From positions 1 to 25,152 of the forward strand of contig JBGARN010000062.1 in the NCBI GenBank assembly GCA_044230205.1: a stretch of 25,152 bases of DNA, written 5' to 3'. The DNA comes from JAEUTH01 sp044230205. Its GTDB lineage: Bacteria > Bacteroidota > Bacteroidia > AKYH767-A > OLB10. This document shows positions 13,541-23,260 of the stretch, piece by piece; position 1 is the stretch's first letter; every line of letters begins with the position of its first letter. The position numbers and the translations under genes were made by a program. The notes below the pieces were generated by a model that was given only the letters and a program-made list of their open reading frames with translations, was not told the DNA's origin and did not search any database.

Positions 13541-15472
13541 TCAATGCGAAATAACAGTTCCAAAAAATCCATTGATTTCTTTTCCTAAATCAATCAGGAA
13601 CTTTTTGTCTTCCATCAGTTGTTCAAAATCTCCATTGGTTTCAAATGCTGTTTTAATTTCAAGGTCTTTGTCCACAATCATTTTCATGATGCACTTTTTC
13701 TTCAGGTGATAAATGGCTTCCAATACACTTTTGCGCAGGTTGTCATCTTTTTTCGGAACAAAAATACCACGTGCACCCCAGTGTTCGCTTAACTCATATT
13801 TTTCAGAAATCAACTCGCCTGCCTTATTTCTTATTTCAGCATTTTCATGATTCAGGAAATAATTCCTGTTGGTTTTCATATCTGTTTCCAATGCATCAAA
13901 TGCGGCAAACATTGTTGCAAACATTTCATTCTCGAACTTAATGCCATCAAGCTCCAGTTCATTTTTCATAAATGACTTTACCGGTGCTGTTCGCATTGCT
14001 TCTTCATTAGCTGCAGGTACTGTTATTTCATGCTCACTGTAATTTAACAGTAACCGGATAATTTCCTGTTCCTGGTAATAACTACCATCCTGCACACTTT
14101 CCTGCTCCTGCGGCTTGATTATTTCTTCAAAAAAATCTTCCTGTGTTTCAGTTTCTGTTTTCCTGCTGAAATCTTTTCTGCGTATTTTATTGGTTTCACT
14201 AATCAGCACCTGCTCACTTATATCCATCAATGCAGCACATTGCTTGGTGTAAGTGCTTCGTATAATAGCATCAGGAATTTTAGCAATGCTTTCAACAATA
14301 TCCCGAATCAGTTTTGCTTTACCGATAGGATCGTTACCAACATCGCCTAGTAACAGCGATGTTTTAAAAAGAATAAAGTCTTTAGAATTTTCATTCAGAA
14401 AAATCTTCAGCTCTTCCGTTGAAACTTTTTTCGAAAAAGAATCAGGATCATCACCATCAGGAAATAATACAACCCGCACATTCAAACCTTCTTCAAGGAT
14501 CAGGTCAATTCCTCGCAGCGAAGCCTTTATACCTGCAGCATCGCCATCATATAGCACCGTTACATTTTTTGTATAGCGGCCTATCAGTTTTATCTGTTCC
14601 ACCGTAAGCGATGTGCCGCTTGATGCAACTACATTTTCAATTCCGGCCTGGTGTAATGAAATTACATCTGTGTATCCTTCGCACAAGTAGCATTCATCAT
14701 TTTGTGTGATGGCTTTTTTTGCAAAATAAATTCCGTATAAAATTTTGCTTTTACTGTAAATATCACTTTCGGGTGAGTTTACATATTTGGGCTGATTGGG
14801 CTCTGTTTTTAAAATGCGCGCACCAAAAGCAATTACACGCCCGGTTAAATTATGAATTGGAAAAATTACACGCCCCCTGAAACGATCATATTGCTTGTTA
14901 TCCTTAACAATAGTTAACCCGGTTTTTTCAAGATGCTGCAGCTTAAATTGATTTTGCAAAGCGGTTTCCGTCAGTTTGCTCCATGCAGTAGGTGCAAATC
15001 CCAGTTGAAATTTTTCAATAACATTTTCAGTAAAACCCCGCTCGCTGAAATAGGTTTTGCCAATTGACTTTCCTTCTTCAGTATTGTTCAGATAATCGGT
15101 ATAAAACTTTTGCGCAAAGGTGCTTACCACATATAAGCTCTCTCTTTCATTTTCTGCAATCTTGTCTTCATCCGTCTGAGCCGTTTCCTCAATTTCAACC
15201 TGGTATTTACGTGCCAGGTATTTTATAGCATCGGGATAAGTGTAATGCTCATGCTCCATGATAAAACCAACACTATCGCCTGCTTTCCCGCAGCCAAAAC
15301 ACTTGTAAATGCCCTTGGCGGGAGAAACCGTAAATGATGGTGTTTTTTCATGATGAAACGGACAAAGCCCGAGCAGGTTAGCCCCGCGTTTTTTCAGGTT
15401 TACAAAATCGCCTACCACCTCTTCAATGCGAGCCGACTCAAGTACTTTTTCTATAGTGGATTTTATGATCAA
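13541..15472 (-). CDS. dnaG: DNA primase DnaG
   Basis: DnaG makes the RNA primers for replication. This 643-residue protein has all three regions. The CHC2 zinc finger uses C37, H40, C58 and C61. The catalytic core includes RFRGRVIFPI at about 197-206 and a TOPRIM domain with E265 in LCEGYTDV, D309/D311 in LYDGDAAG and a DGDDPDSF segment at about 339. The C-terminal part (about 450-643) is less conserved and should contact the replicative helicase. Length is normal. A -7-like element lies about 20 nt upstream of the ATG. Two outer-membrane genes precede it on the same strand, 99 nt away; it converges on the pseudouridine synthase gene. Confidence 0.97.
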   Translation of the reverse strand: MIIKSTIEKVLESARIEEVVGDFVNLKKRGANLLGLCPFHHEKTPSFTVSPAKGIYKCFGCGKAGDSVGFIMEHEHYTYPDAIKYLARKYQVEIEETAQTDEDKIAENERESLYVVSTFAQKFYTDYLNNTEEGKSIGKTYFSERGFTENVIEKFQLGFAPTAWSKLTETALQNQFKLQHLEKTGLTIVKDNKQYDRFRGRVIFPIHNLTGRVIAFGARILKTEPNQPKYVNSPESDIYSKSKILYGIYFAKKAITQNDECYLCEGYTDVISLHQAGIENVVASSGTSLTVEQIKLIGRYTKNVTVLYDGDAAGIKASLRGIDLILEEGLNVRVVLFPDGDDPDSFSKKVSTEELKIFLNENSKDFILFKTSLLLGDVGNDPIGKAKLIRDIVESIAKIPDAIIRSTYTKQCAALMDISEQVLISETNKIRRKDFSRKTETETQEDFFEEIIKPQEQESVQDGSYYQEQEIIRLLLNYSEHEITVPAANEEAMRTAPVKSFMKNELELDGIKFENEMFATMFAAFDALETDMKTNRNYFLNHENAEIRNKAGELISEKYELSEHWGARGIFVPKKDDNLRKSVLEAIYHLKKKCIMKMIVDKDLEIKTAFETNGDFEQLMEDKKFLIDLGKEINGFFGTVISH

Positions 15473-15492
15473 CCGGAATACAATTAGTGCTG

Positions 15493-15519
15493 CAAAATTA
15501 ATAATCGATAAAAAGCAAA
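15493..15519 (-). promoter_or_regulatory. Possible dnaG promoter
   Basis: On the minus strand TAATTTTG (15500-15493) matches TAnnTTTG about 20 nt upstream of the dnaG ATG. A TTTG at 15519-15516 could be the -33 element, but the spacer of 15 nt is shorter than the usual 17-23 nt. Confidence 0.4.
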
Positions 15520-15571
15520 AGGCCGGATATGAAAGATTGTTTAAAAAATAACATCCGGGTATTTTTAAAGC

Positions 15572-16306
15572 CTATTGCTTCGAATTCTTTTCAGCAGCTT
15601 TAGCTTGTGCTTTACCTTTGCCGATCGCAATAGATGCGTTTATATATAAGGCATTATTGTACTGGCTGCCCTCATCAGCCTTATTTACATCCACTACACC
15701 ATAATAATATTTAACACCTAACGTCATTCCCTTACCTTTTGAAAACTTATATCCAACCCCGCCAACAAATCCGAAATCAAGCCTTGTAAAATCATCTTTT
15801 ATATCATTTTTATAAATCAGGTCATCATCGTTTACTGAATTGGTAAACAAATCGAAACCGGTATATCGCAAACCTGCCTGAATACCGCCTTCAACATGAA
15901 AATAGCCGAATGGGCGATACCTTACTAAACCGGGCACATTGAAGTAATTTATCTTACGTTCCAGTGAAGCACCTGTAAATAGAGTATCGAGGTTGGGATT
16001 GCCAAGCGGATACGGATCAAGGTTTTTGGCTCCCATTTTTGATTTTACAAGTACCCCGGTATGAATAAAGAGTTTGTCTTTAAGCTTGAAATCAAAATAA
16101 AAACCGAGATTCCAGTCAAACATGAACTTTGCATTTTTTGTGTTGGTCATTGTGAGATAGTTAATACCACCGTCCAAACCAAATTCCAGTTTGTCAGAAT
16201 TAAGTTTATCACCCAATAAGAGTGAAATTAATACCTGTGCATTTGAATAATTGGTTGATAGCGCCAGCACTAAAGCAACAATAACCGACTTGTAATTTAT
16301 TTTCAT
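15572..16306 (-). CDS. Outer-membrane beta-barrel protein (PorT-like family)
   Basis: This 244-residue protein has a signal peptide (residues 1-24, ending SNAQ) followed by alternating beta strands rich in Gly, Tyr and Phe. Strands such as GLDGGINYLTM, WNLGFYFDFKL and RLDFGFVGGVGYKF are typical of the small outer-membrane barrel (PF13568-type) family common in Bacteroidota. The C-terminal barrel strand ALYINASIAIGKG is followed by a short Lys/Ala-rich tail of about 13 residues, which is unusual because barrels normally end at the last strand. It follows the gene at 16338 by 31 nt and is likely co-transcribed with it. The function is unknown; PorT itself is a T9SS component, but family membership alone does not imply that role. 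Confidence 0.75.
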   Translation of the reverse strand: MKINYKSVIVALVLALSTNYSNAQVLISLLLGDKLNSDKLEFGLDGGINYLTMTNTKNAKFMFDWNLGFYFDFKLKDKLFIHTGVLVKSKMGAKNLDPYPLGNPNLDTLFTGASLERKINYFNVPGLVRYRPFGYFHVEGGIQAGLRYTGFDLFTNSVNDDDLIYKNDIKDDFTRLDFGFVGGVGYKFSKGKGMTLGVKYYYGVVDVNKADEGSQYNNALYINASIAIGKGKAQAKAAEKNSKQ

Positions 16307-16337
16307 AATGTTCTTTTATTTGAATTATCGTTTACCA

Positions 16338-17750
16338 TTAAAAATTGAATCCCAACAATAAGTTTAATGCATAAAACTGGTAATTGGAATTATTACTGAT
16401 ATAGCCAATAAGCCTGTTGTTTACTGAAGCTGTTTCCATATCCACCAGCTGCGGCTGATTTTTAGAAACACCGTAGGAGAGTTTAATACCTCCATTAATT
16501 TTTACCTGTCGTATTCTCACATCCATACCAGCCGTTGCATGAAATAAATTGGCTCTTCCATTGGAAATATTGAAACCTTTTGGATCGAATGATTTGGGCA
16601 GGCTGTTAAAATCGGTGCAGAACCCCACAATAAGTTCTTTATTACTTTTTAGTTTAAGCTGAATACCTGCACCAACATTGGCAAAACTTCGCGTAGCTGT
16701 TTGTGCATTTAAAATTAAATCTGAAACACCCCGATAGTTTTCAGGAAATGTATTGGCAGTTTCTTCAAGCTTAATCAGGTTATAGGCTGAAAACGACTGA
16801 TAGATTTCTGTTGTAAAATAAATAGTGTACTTCGGGAATTTGTATTTAAACCCTAAGCTTATTGAACCCGGATATTTAAAATTAAGTTTTTGGTTTCGCT
16901 GCTCATCACTAATTAGTAAATCTCCTAAAGTATCATTAGCAATATATGGCGCCCAACCGCTGAAATAAAACCGCGATGATGAGCGTGAGTAGGACAATAC
17001 ATAAAAGGAAGGCAAGGTAATAGCACATCCTGCAGACCAGCCATCGCCTGCATAATAATAACCTGCCTTTACCAACCCCTTGTACAAACTGTAATTCAGG
17101 TAATGCGAAATATCGGTTGTCAGGTATTTATTATTACTGTCATTCATCAAAGCATCGGCAGAATATCGGTAAATTAAATCCTGGTAACGATAGGTACCAT
17201 AAAGTGCCAATCCCAACGATGATCGATTGCTTATTGTAAGCGAATAGGAAAGTCCATACCAGCTTTCTTCCAGTATATTTTGATAATCGAATGATGCTAT
17301 AAACTTATTCAGAGTTCCCGTACCGGTTATGTCTTTAAATTCATTGCGGTAGTCATGCAGTTTGTAGCTTGAATTGATACGCCATATAAAAATAAAACCA
17401 AGGCGTGACTTACTATTTAGCTTGATTACAGGGTAAAAGGTAATCGGGTAGCGTTTAAAATAGTAGTTGTTATTCGAAGTGTCATCAGCAGTAGCATTGG
17501 TAACCCTTGTGATGTTCGACTGGTACAATGCAGCTGACAGGGTAATCTTAATTGTATCGGCAAATGCAAGCGTTGCAGGGTTATAATACAGGCTTCCATT
17601 ATCATTATAACTTCCTGTTACAGCACCCCCTAACAGGGTAGATACGTTACCATATTGCTGTGCCCAGTAATTATTATCCTGTGCACCGGCATTACTAAAT
17701 ATTGCTATCAGTAAAATAATTTTTGCAATATGTTTTGTAAGCAGGTGCAT
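16338..17750 (-). CDS. Outer-membrane barrel protein (FadL/OmpP1-like)
   Basis: This protein is about 470 residues and probably a large outer-membrane barrel. After the signal peptide, ending NAGAQ, it reads NNYWAQQYGNVSTLLGGAV and then LYYNPATLAF, a pattern resembling FadL/OmpP1-type transporters in which the N-terminus plugs the barrel. Many alternating strands follow, and the chain ends in an aromatic strand FYALNLLLGFNF, the expected barrel closure. I chose the ATG at 17750 because the frame's longer start at 17783 is a TTG that adds 11 residues to the signal peptide. It is the first gene of a probable three-gene minus-strand run ending in dnaG. The substrate cannot be told from sequence. 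Confidence 0.7.
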   Translation of the reverse strand: MHLLTKHIAKIILLIAIFSNAGAQDNNYWAQQYGNVSTLLGGAVTGSYNDNGSLYYNPATLAFADTIKITLSAALYQSNITRVTNATADDTSNNNYYFKRYPITFYPVIKLNSKSRLGFIFIWRINSSYKLHDYRNEFKDITGTGTLNKFIASFDYQNILEESWYGLSYSLTISNRSSLGLALYGTYRYQDLIYRYSADALMNDSNNKYLTTDISHYLNYSLYKGLVKAGYYYAGDGWSAGCAITLPSFYVLSYSRSSSRFYFSGWAPYIANDTLGDLLISDEQRNQKLNFKYPGSISLGFKYKFPKYTIYFTTEIYQSFSAYNLIKLEETANTFPENYRGVSDLILNAQTATRSFANVGAGIQLKLKSNKELIVGFCTDFNSLPKSFDPKGFNISNGRANLFHATAGMDVRIRQVKINGGIKLSYGVSKNQPQLVDMETASVNNRLIGYISNNSNYQFYALNLLLGFNF

Positions 17751-18000
17751 AAGGTGTTGCTTATTTCGTTTACCGGATTTCAATTCTGAAAACCTGGAAT
17801 TGAAAATGAAACCAAATTAAATAAATGTTTAATGATAAGCAGTATTGGGACGCTTAATAATCCACAAATTAAAAGTACTTAACGGTTGGTATCCCTTATA
17901 AAGCACGTTAAAGGCCACATTCAGCGCGTAATTTATAATTTGCAAATTTGCATATAAGATATTCCTTTGTACCCGATTACACTTAAAAACAATTTATACT

Positions 18001-18489
18001 ATGAGAAAACTACTTATTCTGCTTGCTATTGCAGTTTCAACAAGCGCAATGGCGCAATCCACCATGAAAGAAGATGTGGATATTATTCAGGCCGCTTACG
18101 GTAAATCAAAAAAGGAACTTGTTATACAATACATGACGCTGGACAGTGCGCAAACAGTGCCATTTTGGGCTATGTATGATGAATATGAAAAAGAAAGAAA
18201 ACTTTTAGGCCAGCAACGAATTCAGCTCATTAATGATTATGCGAAGAATTTTGCAACACTTGATGATGCAAAAGCTGATCAGATAGCCAAAGCGGCCCTA
18301 AAAAATAGTGCTGATTATGAAAAGCTGCTTGCTAAATATTATGAGAAATGTAAAAAAATAACAGGGGGCTTAAATGCTGCAAAGTTTATTCAGCTTGAGT
18401 CATACCTTCAAACAGCAGTGCGCAGCGAAATTCAAAATGCCATTCCTTTTATTGGCGAAATTGACCGCACCAAACCACATCACCATTAA
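18001..18489 (+). CDS. Small secreted helical protein, Spy/LTxxQ-like
   Basis: This 162-residue protein is not confidently recognised. It has a clear signal peptide (residues 1-19, MRKLLILLAIAVSTSAMAQ) and a mature part made almost wholly of charged helices, for example FWAMYDEYEKERKLLGQQR and YEKLLAKYYEKCKKITGGL. The layout of helical hairpins plus a late AAKFIQLESYLQ segment resembles Spy/CpxP-type periplasmic proteins, but that is only a shape argument. The tail ends KPHHH and could bind metal. A palindrome, ATTTGCAAAT (17938-17947), lies upstream and may be regulatory. The gene is followed by its own terminator, so it is probably monocistronic. Confidence 0.75.
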   Translation: MRKLLILLAIAVSTSAMAQSTMKEDVDIIQAAYGKSKKELVIQYMTLDSAQTVPFWAMYDEYEKERKLLGQQRIQLINDYAKNFATLDDAKADQIAKAALKNSADYEKLLAKYYEKCKKITGGLNAAKFIQLESYLQTAVRSEIQNAIPFIGEIDRTKPHHH

Positions 18490-18508
18490 TAACAAGTTTA
18501 GTTACAAT

Positions 18509-18541
18509 AAACGGCTGTCAGCAATGATGGCCGTTTTTTTT
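18509..18541 (+). terminator. Rho-independent terminator after the small secreted protein gene
   Basis: Perfect 7-bp stem AAACGGC/GCCGTTT (18509-18515 and 18530-18536) with a 14-nt loop, running into eight T (18534-18541). It separates the gene from the downstream cytochrome. Confidence 0.8.
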
Positions 18542-18590
18542 ATCTATAGCATGTAATACTATTTCATGCAGCGTATATATTTACCACAGT

Positions 18591-20807
18591 ATGAAAAGGC
18601 AACAACTTCTTTTCCTGATTTTTTTTTCAGCTGCAGTTGCAGTTGTATTTACTTTAAGTTTTTCGTCCTGTAAGTGGAACAATGAAAGCAAATCCACTTT
18701 AGTGCTTAATGACAGTACTAACTCCTTCACCGGCCCCGATGCCTGCTACAGCTGCCATCCCAATGAATCAGGTGACTGGAAAAAATCAGATCATTTTAAA
18801 GCAATGATGGTGGCAAATGATTCAACAGTTGTCGGAAATTTTAATAATGAAATTCTTAAAGCTGATGGAGTAACCTCCACTTTTTTTAAAAAGGATGGTA
18901 AATATTTTATCAATACTCAAGGTGATGATGGCATTAATCATGATTACGAAGTAAAATATACTTTCGGATACTATCCGCTGCAGCAATACCTGGTTGAATT
19001 TCCGGGCGGAAGAATGCAGGTACCGCGTCAGTCTTTTAATGTTAAAACTAAAAAGTGGTATCACCAGTATCCTGATGAACAAATTAATTATCGCGACTGG
19101 CAACATTGGACGCATCAATCGCAAAATTGGAATTCCATGTGTGCATATTGTCACTCAACCGGTCTTAAGAAAGGCTATGATGAAATTAATGACAGCTACA
19201 ATACCACTTATGCACACCTAACAGTTAGCTGCGAAAGTTGCCATGGCATGGGGAAGAACCATATCACTTATATTAATTCTGCGTATAAGGAAGGAACAAA
19301 GGTTAAAGGATCGTACCTGCTTGATGCAAAAAATACAAGTAATGCTGATGAAATCAACACATGTGCACCATGTCACTCACGCAGGATAGAAATTTCAGAG
19401 CACCCTGTTTTCAGCCATGAAGTGCTGGATAATTTCGTTGTTGAGATGCCAACAACAGAAAACTATTTTGCAGATGGCCAGTTTAGAAATGAAAATTATG
19501 AATTCGGTTCGTTTCTGCAGAGTAAAATGTTTCACCGCGGAGTTAAATGCAGCAATTGTCATAATCCTCACAGTGGTAAAATCAAATTCAATGGCAACCA
19601 GCTTTGCCTGCAATGTCATACAACTGATTATGATAATCCGCAGCATCATTTTCACAAAGCAGGATCCGAAGGCGCGCAATGCATCAATTGTCATATGCCT
19701 ACACGAACCTACATGGGCGCAGATGTAAGGCGGGATCATAGTATGCGAATTCCACGCCCCGATCAGTCAGTAAAATATAATACACCAAACGCATGCAATA
19801 ATTGTCATAGTAACCAAAATGCAAATTGGGCTGAAGCGCAAGTAGTTAAATGGTATGGTGCCAATCGTAATTATCATTACAGCGATGATTTAATACCGGG
19901 TAGCCAACTTGATGCAAATGCAGTACAGCACTTGAAAAAGTTAGCTGGCGATACTGCAGTAACCAACCTTATACGTGCAACTGCAATAAACTATTTAGGC
20001 GACCTAAGTTCAAGTGAAAGTATAGCTACCATTAAAAAATATCTGAATGATTCAAGTGCATTAGTAAGGCAACAATCGGCAGTGGCACTTGGAAATTTAC
20101 TGGGTGGCAATGCTGCCAATGATCTTGCTCCATTATTAAATGATCCTGTCAGAGGTGTTCGGGTTTCGGCAGCACGTGCTATGTCAGGTACAAATGCTGT
20201 TTCTATTCCGCCAACTGTAAATGATGAATTGAAAAATTTTATGCATTTACAGGCCGATTACACCACTGGCAGCCTGATGCTGGCTGATTACTATTACCAG
20301 CAGGGCGATGTGGCTAAAGCTGAGCATTACTATAAACGCACTATTAAGATTGACAGTATGGCTAACCTTGCACGTTTTAACCTTGCAAGTCTTTACAATA
20401 CTTCCGGAAATAACACCAAGGCAACAGACATTTTGCTTGATGCATACCATACCGATCCTTCCAATCCACGCGCATCCTATAACCTTGCATTAATTTATGC
20501 TGAAACAGGAAATAAAACAGAGGCACTACGTTTTTTTGAAAAAGCATACCGGTTAAAACTTGATAACGATCAGCTTTACTACAATTATGGCTTATATCTT
20601 CAACAGCAAAACGATAGTAAAAAAGCCGAACAGATTTTTAATGAAGGATTGCAAAAATACCCGCTATCAGAACAACTCAATTATGGAGCAGCCTTTTTTT
20701 ATCTGAAAACAGGCAATTCAAAAAAAGCAATGAATTGCATTAATGTTTTACGCAGGCTTAATCCTTCAAAACCTGAATATCAGCAGCTATTTAAATTAAC
20801 CGGATAA
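18591..20807 (+). CDS. Octaheme c-type cytochrome with HEAT and TPR repeats
   Basis: This 738-residue secreted protein has eight CxxCH haem-binding motifs, beginning at C52, C184, C214, C258, C320, C339, C364 and C402. The first about 410 residues therefore form a multihaem domain of the cytochrome c554 type, placed in the periplasm or on the cell surface. Residues about 455-535 look like HEAT repeats and about 555-735 like four to five TPR units (NLARFNLASLYNTSG, PRASYNLALIYAETG). The N-terminus is a signal sequence with SFSSC at 23-27, a weak lipobox, so it may be a lipoprotein. Related fusions of multihaem cytochrome and TPR occur in other environmental bacteria. The electron donor and acceptor are unknown. 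No oxidoreductase partner is adjacent. Confidence 0.85.
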   Translation: MKRQQLLFLIFFSAAVAVVFTLSFSSCKWNNESKSTLVLNDSTNSFTGPDACYSCHPNESGDWKKSDHFKAMMVANDSTVVGNFNNEILKADGVTSTFFKKDGKYFINTQGDDGINHDYEVKYTFGYYPLQQYLVEFPGGRMQVPRQSFNVKTKKWYHQYPDEQINYRDWQHWTHQSQNWNSMCAYCHSTGLKKGYDEINDSYNTTYAHLTVSCESCHGMGKNHITYINSAYKEGTKVKGSYLLDAKNTSNADEINTCAPCHSRRIEISEHPVFSHEVLDNFVVEMPTTENYFADGQFRNENYEFGSFLQSKMFHRGVKCSNCHNPHSGKIKFNGNQLCLQCHTTDYDNPQHHFHKAGSEGAQCINCHMPTRTYMGADVRRDHSMRIPRPDQSVKYNTPNACNNCHSNQNANWAEAQVVKWYGANRNYHYSDDLIPGSQLDANAVQHLKKLAGDTAVTNLIRATAINYLGDLSSSESIATIKKYLNDSSALVRQQSAVALGNLLGGNAANDLAPLLNDPVRGVRVSAARAMSGTNAVSIPPTVNDELKNFMHLQADYTTGSLMLADYYYQQGDVAKAEHYYKRTIKIDSMANLARFNLASLYNTSGNNTKATDILLDAYHTDPSNPRASYNLALIYAETGNKTEALRFFEKAYRLKLDNDQLYYNYGLYLQQQNDSKKAEQIFNEGLQKYPLSEQLNYGAAFFYLKTGNSKKAMNCINVLRRLNPSKPEYQQLFKLTG

Positions 20808-20849
20808 ATTGATAAGGTTTTATTTTAACCTCTTCCGTATAGGTTCTTA

Positions 20850-21920
20850 TTATACATTAGGTTCATTTTTCCATTCAATAAAAAGCTTGTACCCAATAGA
20901 GAGTACAACAGCTCCAATAAATAATCCTAAAAAACCGGTAGTAATAAATCCGCCAATAGCTCCTAAAAATACTACCAGCATTGGAACTGAGACACCCCGG
21001 CCTAAAAGCAAAGGTTTTAAAACATTATCCGAAACCAATACAAGTCCCATCCAAATAGCAAGTAAAACAGCAGTTAATGTATCAGCAGTTGAAAAAGTAT
21101 ATATTACAATTGGTATCACTACTGGTCCGGAGCCAACCTGCACTATTGCCAGCACTAAACATAACACGGTCCAAAAACCTGCAAAGGGAATGCCTGCCAC
21201 AAAAAAACCAATTCCGGCAAGACCAGCCTGAATTACAGCAACACCAAGAATGCCTTTAACAACACTTCTAACGGTATTAACAGTAACAGCTGCAAAGGTT
21301 TCATCTCTGTCGCCCGATAACTTCTGAAAAATTTTAGCGGCAGATTCAGCAAGATCATCAGAATAATTTAAAAGCACGCCTGATAAAATTATTGATGCCA
21401 GGAACATGGCAACACCTTTACCAAAACCGGCAAACAAGCCTAACATTACGCTTCCCACTTCTTTCAATTGATCCCTGTATTTAACGAGTAAACCTTCCAG
21501 ATTAGTTGATGCAAGTTGCCAGATATCAACAACAGGTTTTAAGAAAACAGGCCAGTCTTTTGTTGTAGCTCCGGGAGGAGGTATGAATGGCTGTCCTTCG
21601 CGATAGGAGTGTCGGATAAAATCAATTCCATTAATTAAAGATTCGGTTACAAGCCAACTTGGTATAATCAAAACACTAAGCATAAGCAAAGTAACTATCA
21701 ATGATGCTATAATTTTTTTGCCCCTTAAAAGCAAAACCAATTTATGGTAAGCAGGATATACTGCAATTGAAATAATAGATCCCCAGATAAGTATTTCGAA
21801 AAATGGCCGCAGCAAACCAAAGCACCAGCTGATTAATAAGTAAAGCACCGCTAAACGGATCAGCAAATCAACAATCAGGCTGAATTTGTAATCGAAAATA
21901 CTTGACTTAGATGGTTCCAT
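20850..21920 (-). CDS. AI-2E family transporter (PerM-like permease)
   Basis: This 356-residue inner-membrane protein is of the AI-2E/PerM family, whose members include exporters of autoinducer-2 and Na+/H+ antiporters. Hydrophobic segments are seen at about 14-35, 38-55, 66-88, 160-185, and a dense group at 215-345 with GFWTVLCLVLAIVQVGSGPVV and DNVLKPLLLGRG, the latter characteristic of the family. A soluble segment (about 90-155) separates the halves, as usual. Length is typical. It is convergent with the cytochrome gene (42 nt between stops) and divergent from ppk2. The true substrate cannot be assigned. Confidence 0.9.
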   Translation of the reverse strand: MEPSKSSIFDYKFSLIVDLLIRLAVLYLLISWCFGLLRPFFEILIWGSIISIAVYPAYHKLVLLLRGKKIIASLIVTLLMLSVLIIPSWLVTESLINGIDFIRHSYREGQPFIPPPGATTKDWPVFLKPVVDIWQLASTNLEGLLVKYRDQLKEVGSVMLGLFAGFGKGVAMFLASIILSGVLLNYSDDLAESAAKIFQKLSGDRDETFAAVTVNTVRSVVKGILGVAVIQAGLAGIGFFVAGIPFAGFWTVLCLVLAIVQVGSGPVVIPIVIYTFSTADTLTAVLLAIWMGLVLVSDNVLKPLLLGRGVSVPMLVVFLGAIGGFITTGFLGLFIGAVVLSIGYKLFIEWKNEPNV

Positions 21921-22262
21921 AATCTTTAAGATTAATTAAACAATTTCATTAAAAGAAATGACATGCCTCATATTGCAATTGTAAATTTTTAAAAATTCTT
22001 AAGCTGTAAATTGAATTTTAAAAAATGTAATTATTTGAAACTAGTTAATTGCAATTGCGACATGATGTAAATTAAAATAAACAACCTTTACATTTACAAT
22101 AAATTAATACAAACATGCCAAAATTTTTTATTGATACATTGCTTCTTATGACAACTATTATTTAGCTACTTTTACTTTGCTGGTAATATAATTACAGCGA
22201 ATTTCAATCATAACTCACTTACAATTTAAATAACATTATAACTTATCAAACACTCATTATTT
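21921..22262. promoter_or_regulatory. Divergent AT-rich upstream region of permease and ppk2 genes
   Basis: 342 bp without a gene. It is very A+T-rich and must hold promoters for both flanking genes. I found no exact TAnnTTTG element on the ppk2 side; TACTTTG near 22170 is one base short. AATTGCAATT-type palindromic steps occur near 22040 but are not distinctive. No hairpin or riboswitch-like structure stands out. Confidence 0.4.
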
Positions 22263-23231
22263 ATGGCAACACTGAAAAAAAGAAGTAAGGAATCAACAGG
22301 CGAGCGCTTGTTTGAATTAGGCAAACTAAGTAAAAAAGAAATCATTTCACGTGCCGGCAAGTTTTCAAAGAACTTTTGTGTAGGTGATGGTGCCGGATTT
22401 AAATTAAAGGATTATGAAACAGAAGCAAAATTTAACCTGGGACCTGAAGATAAACCGCTTGTTAAACAAACATTGCAAATTGGTGTAAGTGCACTGGCAA
22501 CTTTACAGGATATATTATATGCACAGGATAAATGGTCACTGTTGCTGATTTTTCAGGCAATGGATGCAGCCGGTAAAGATGGTGCTATAAAACATGTTAT
22601 GTCAGGGGTAAATCCTCAGGGTTGCCAGGTATCATCATTTAAAGCACCCAGTTCAGAAGATTTGGACCATGATTTTATGTGGCGCTGCCAGAAACATTTA
22701 CCGGAGCGTGGCCGCATCGGAATATTTAACCGCTCTTACTATGAAGAAGTATTAGTGGTGCGTGTTCATGAACATATTTTAAAGTCTCAAAAACTACCTG
22801 AAAAGTTTATTACTAAAAATATTTGGGATGAGCGATACAAAGACATTCGCAATTTTGAAAAGTATTTAACCCGGAACGGAACCATTGTTATCAAGTTCTT
22901 TCTTAATGTATCGAAAGACGAACAGAAAAAACGCTTTATCGAACGTGTAGATAATCCTGACAAAAACTGGAAGTTCAGTGCTGCTGATGCACGTGAACGC
23001 AACTACTGGAATGATTATATGAAAGCCTACGAAGAGATGATAAAAAATACATCAACTGAAAAATCACCTTGGTATGTAATCCCTGCAGATAATAAATCAT
23101 ATGCCCGTATTGCCATTGCTTCTGCCATTATACATGCCTTAGACGAAATGGATCTGGAATATCCGAAAGTGAGCAAAGAAAAATTAGCCGAACTGCAGCA
23201 AATAAAAAAAACACTGCTGGCAGAAAAGTAA
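22263..23231 (+). CDS. ppk2: Polyphosphate kinase 2 family protein
   Basis: PPK2 enzymes transfer phosphate between polyphosphate and nucleotides. This 322-residue protein has the family core: Walker A-like AMDAAGKDGAIKH at 99-111, the GCQVSSFKAPS lid-side segment at 120-130, and Walker B-like IGIFNRSYYEEV at 152-163. The later segment IKFFLNVSKDEQKKRF is also typical, and FSAADARERNYWNDY marks the nucleotide-binding side. It is a single-domain protein; whether it prefers AMP, ADP or GDP cannot be read from these motifs. The ATG at 22263 matches the family N-terminus. It lies 29 nt before sulP on the same strand, a likely two-gene operon. Confidence 0.93.
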   Translation: MATLKKRSKESTGERLFELGKLSKKEIISRAGKFSKNFCVGDGAGFKLKDYETEAKFNLGPEDKPLVKQTLQIGVSALATLQDILYAQDKWSLLLIFQAMDAAGKDGAIKHVMSGVNPQGCQVSSFKAPSSEDLDHDFMWRCQKHLPERGRIGIFNRSYYEEVLVVRVHEHILKSQKLPEKFITKNIWDERYKDIRNFEKYLTRNGTIVIKFFLNVSKDEQKKRFIERVDNPDKNWKFSAADARERNYWNDYMKAYEEMIKNTSTEKSPWYVIPADNKSYARIAIASAIIHALDEMDLEYPKVSKEKLAELQQIKKTLLAEK

Positions 23232-23260
23232 GCCCTCTTCATCTTTTAGCATAAAGAATC

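Noticed and set aside
15523..15558. Inverted repeat CCGGAT/ATCCGG between the barrel gene and dnaG as a terminator
   Set aside because: A 6-bp stem with a 24-nt loop is weak and it is not followed directly by a T tract on the transcribed strand.
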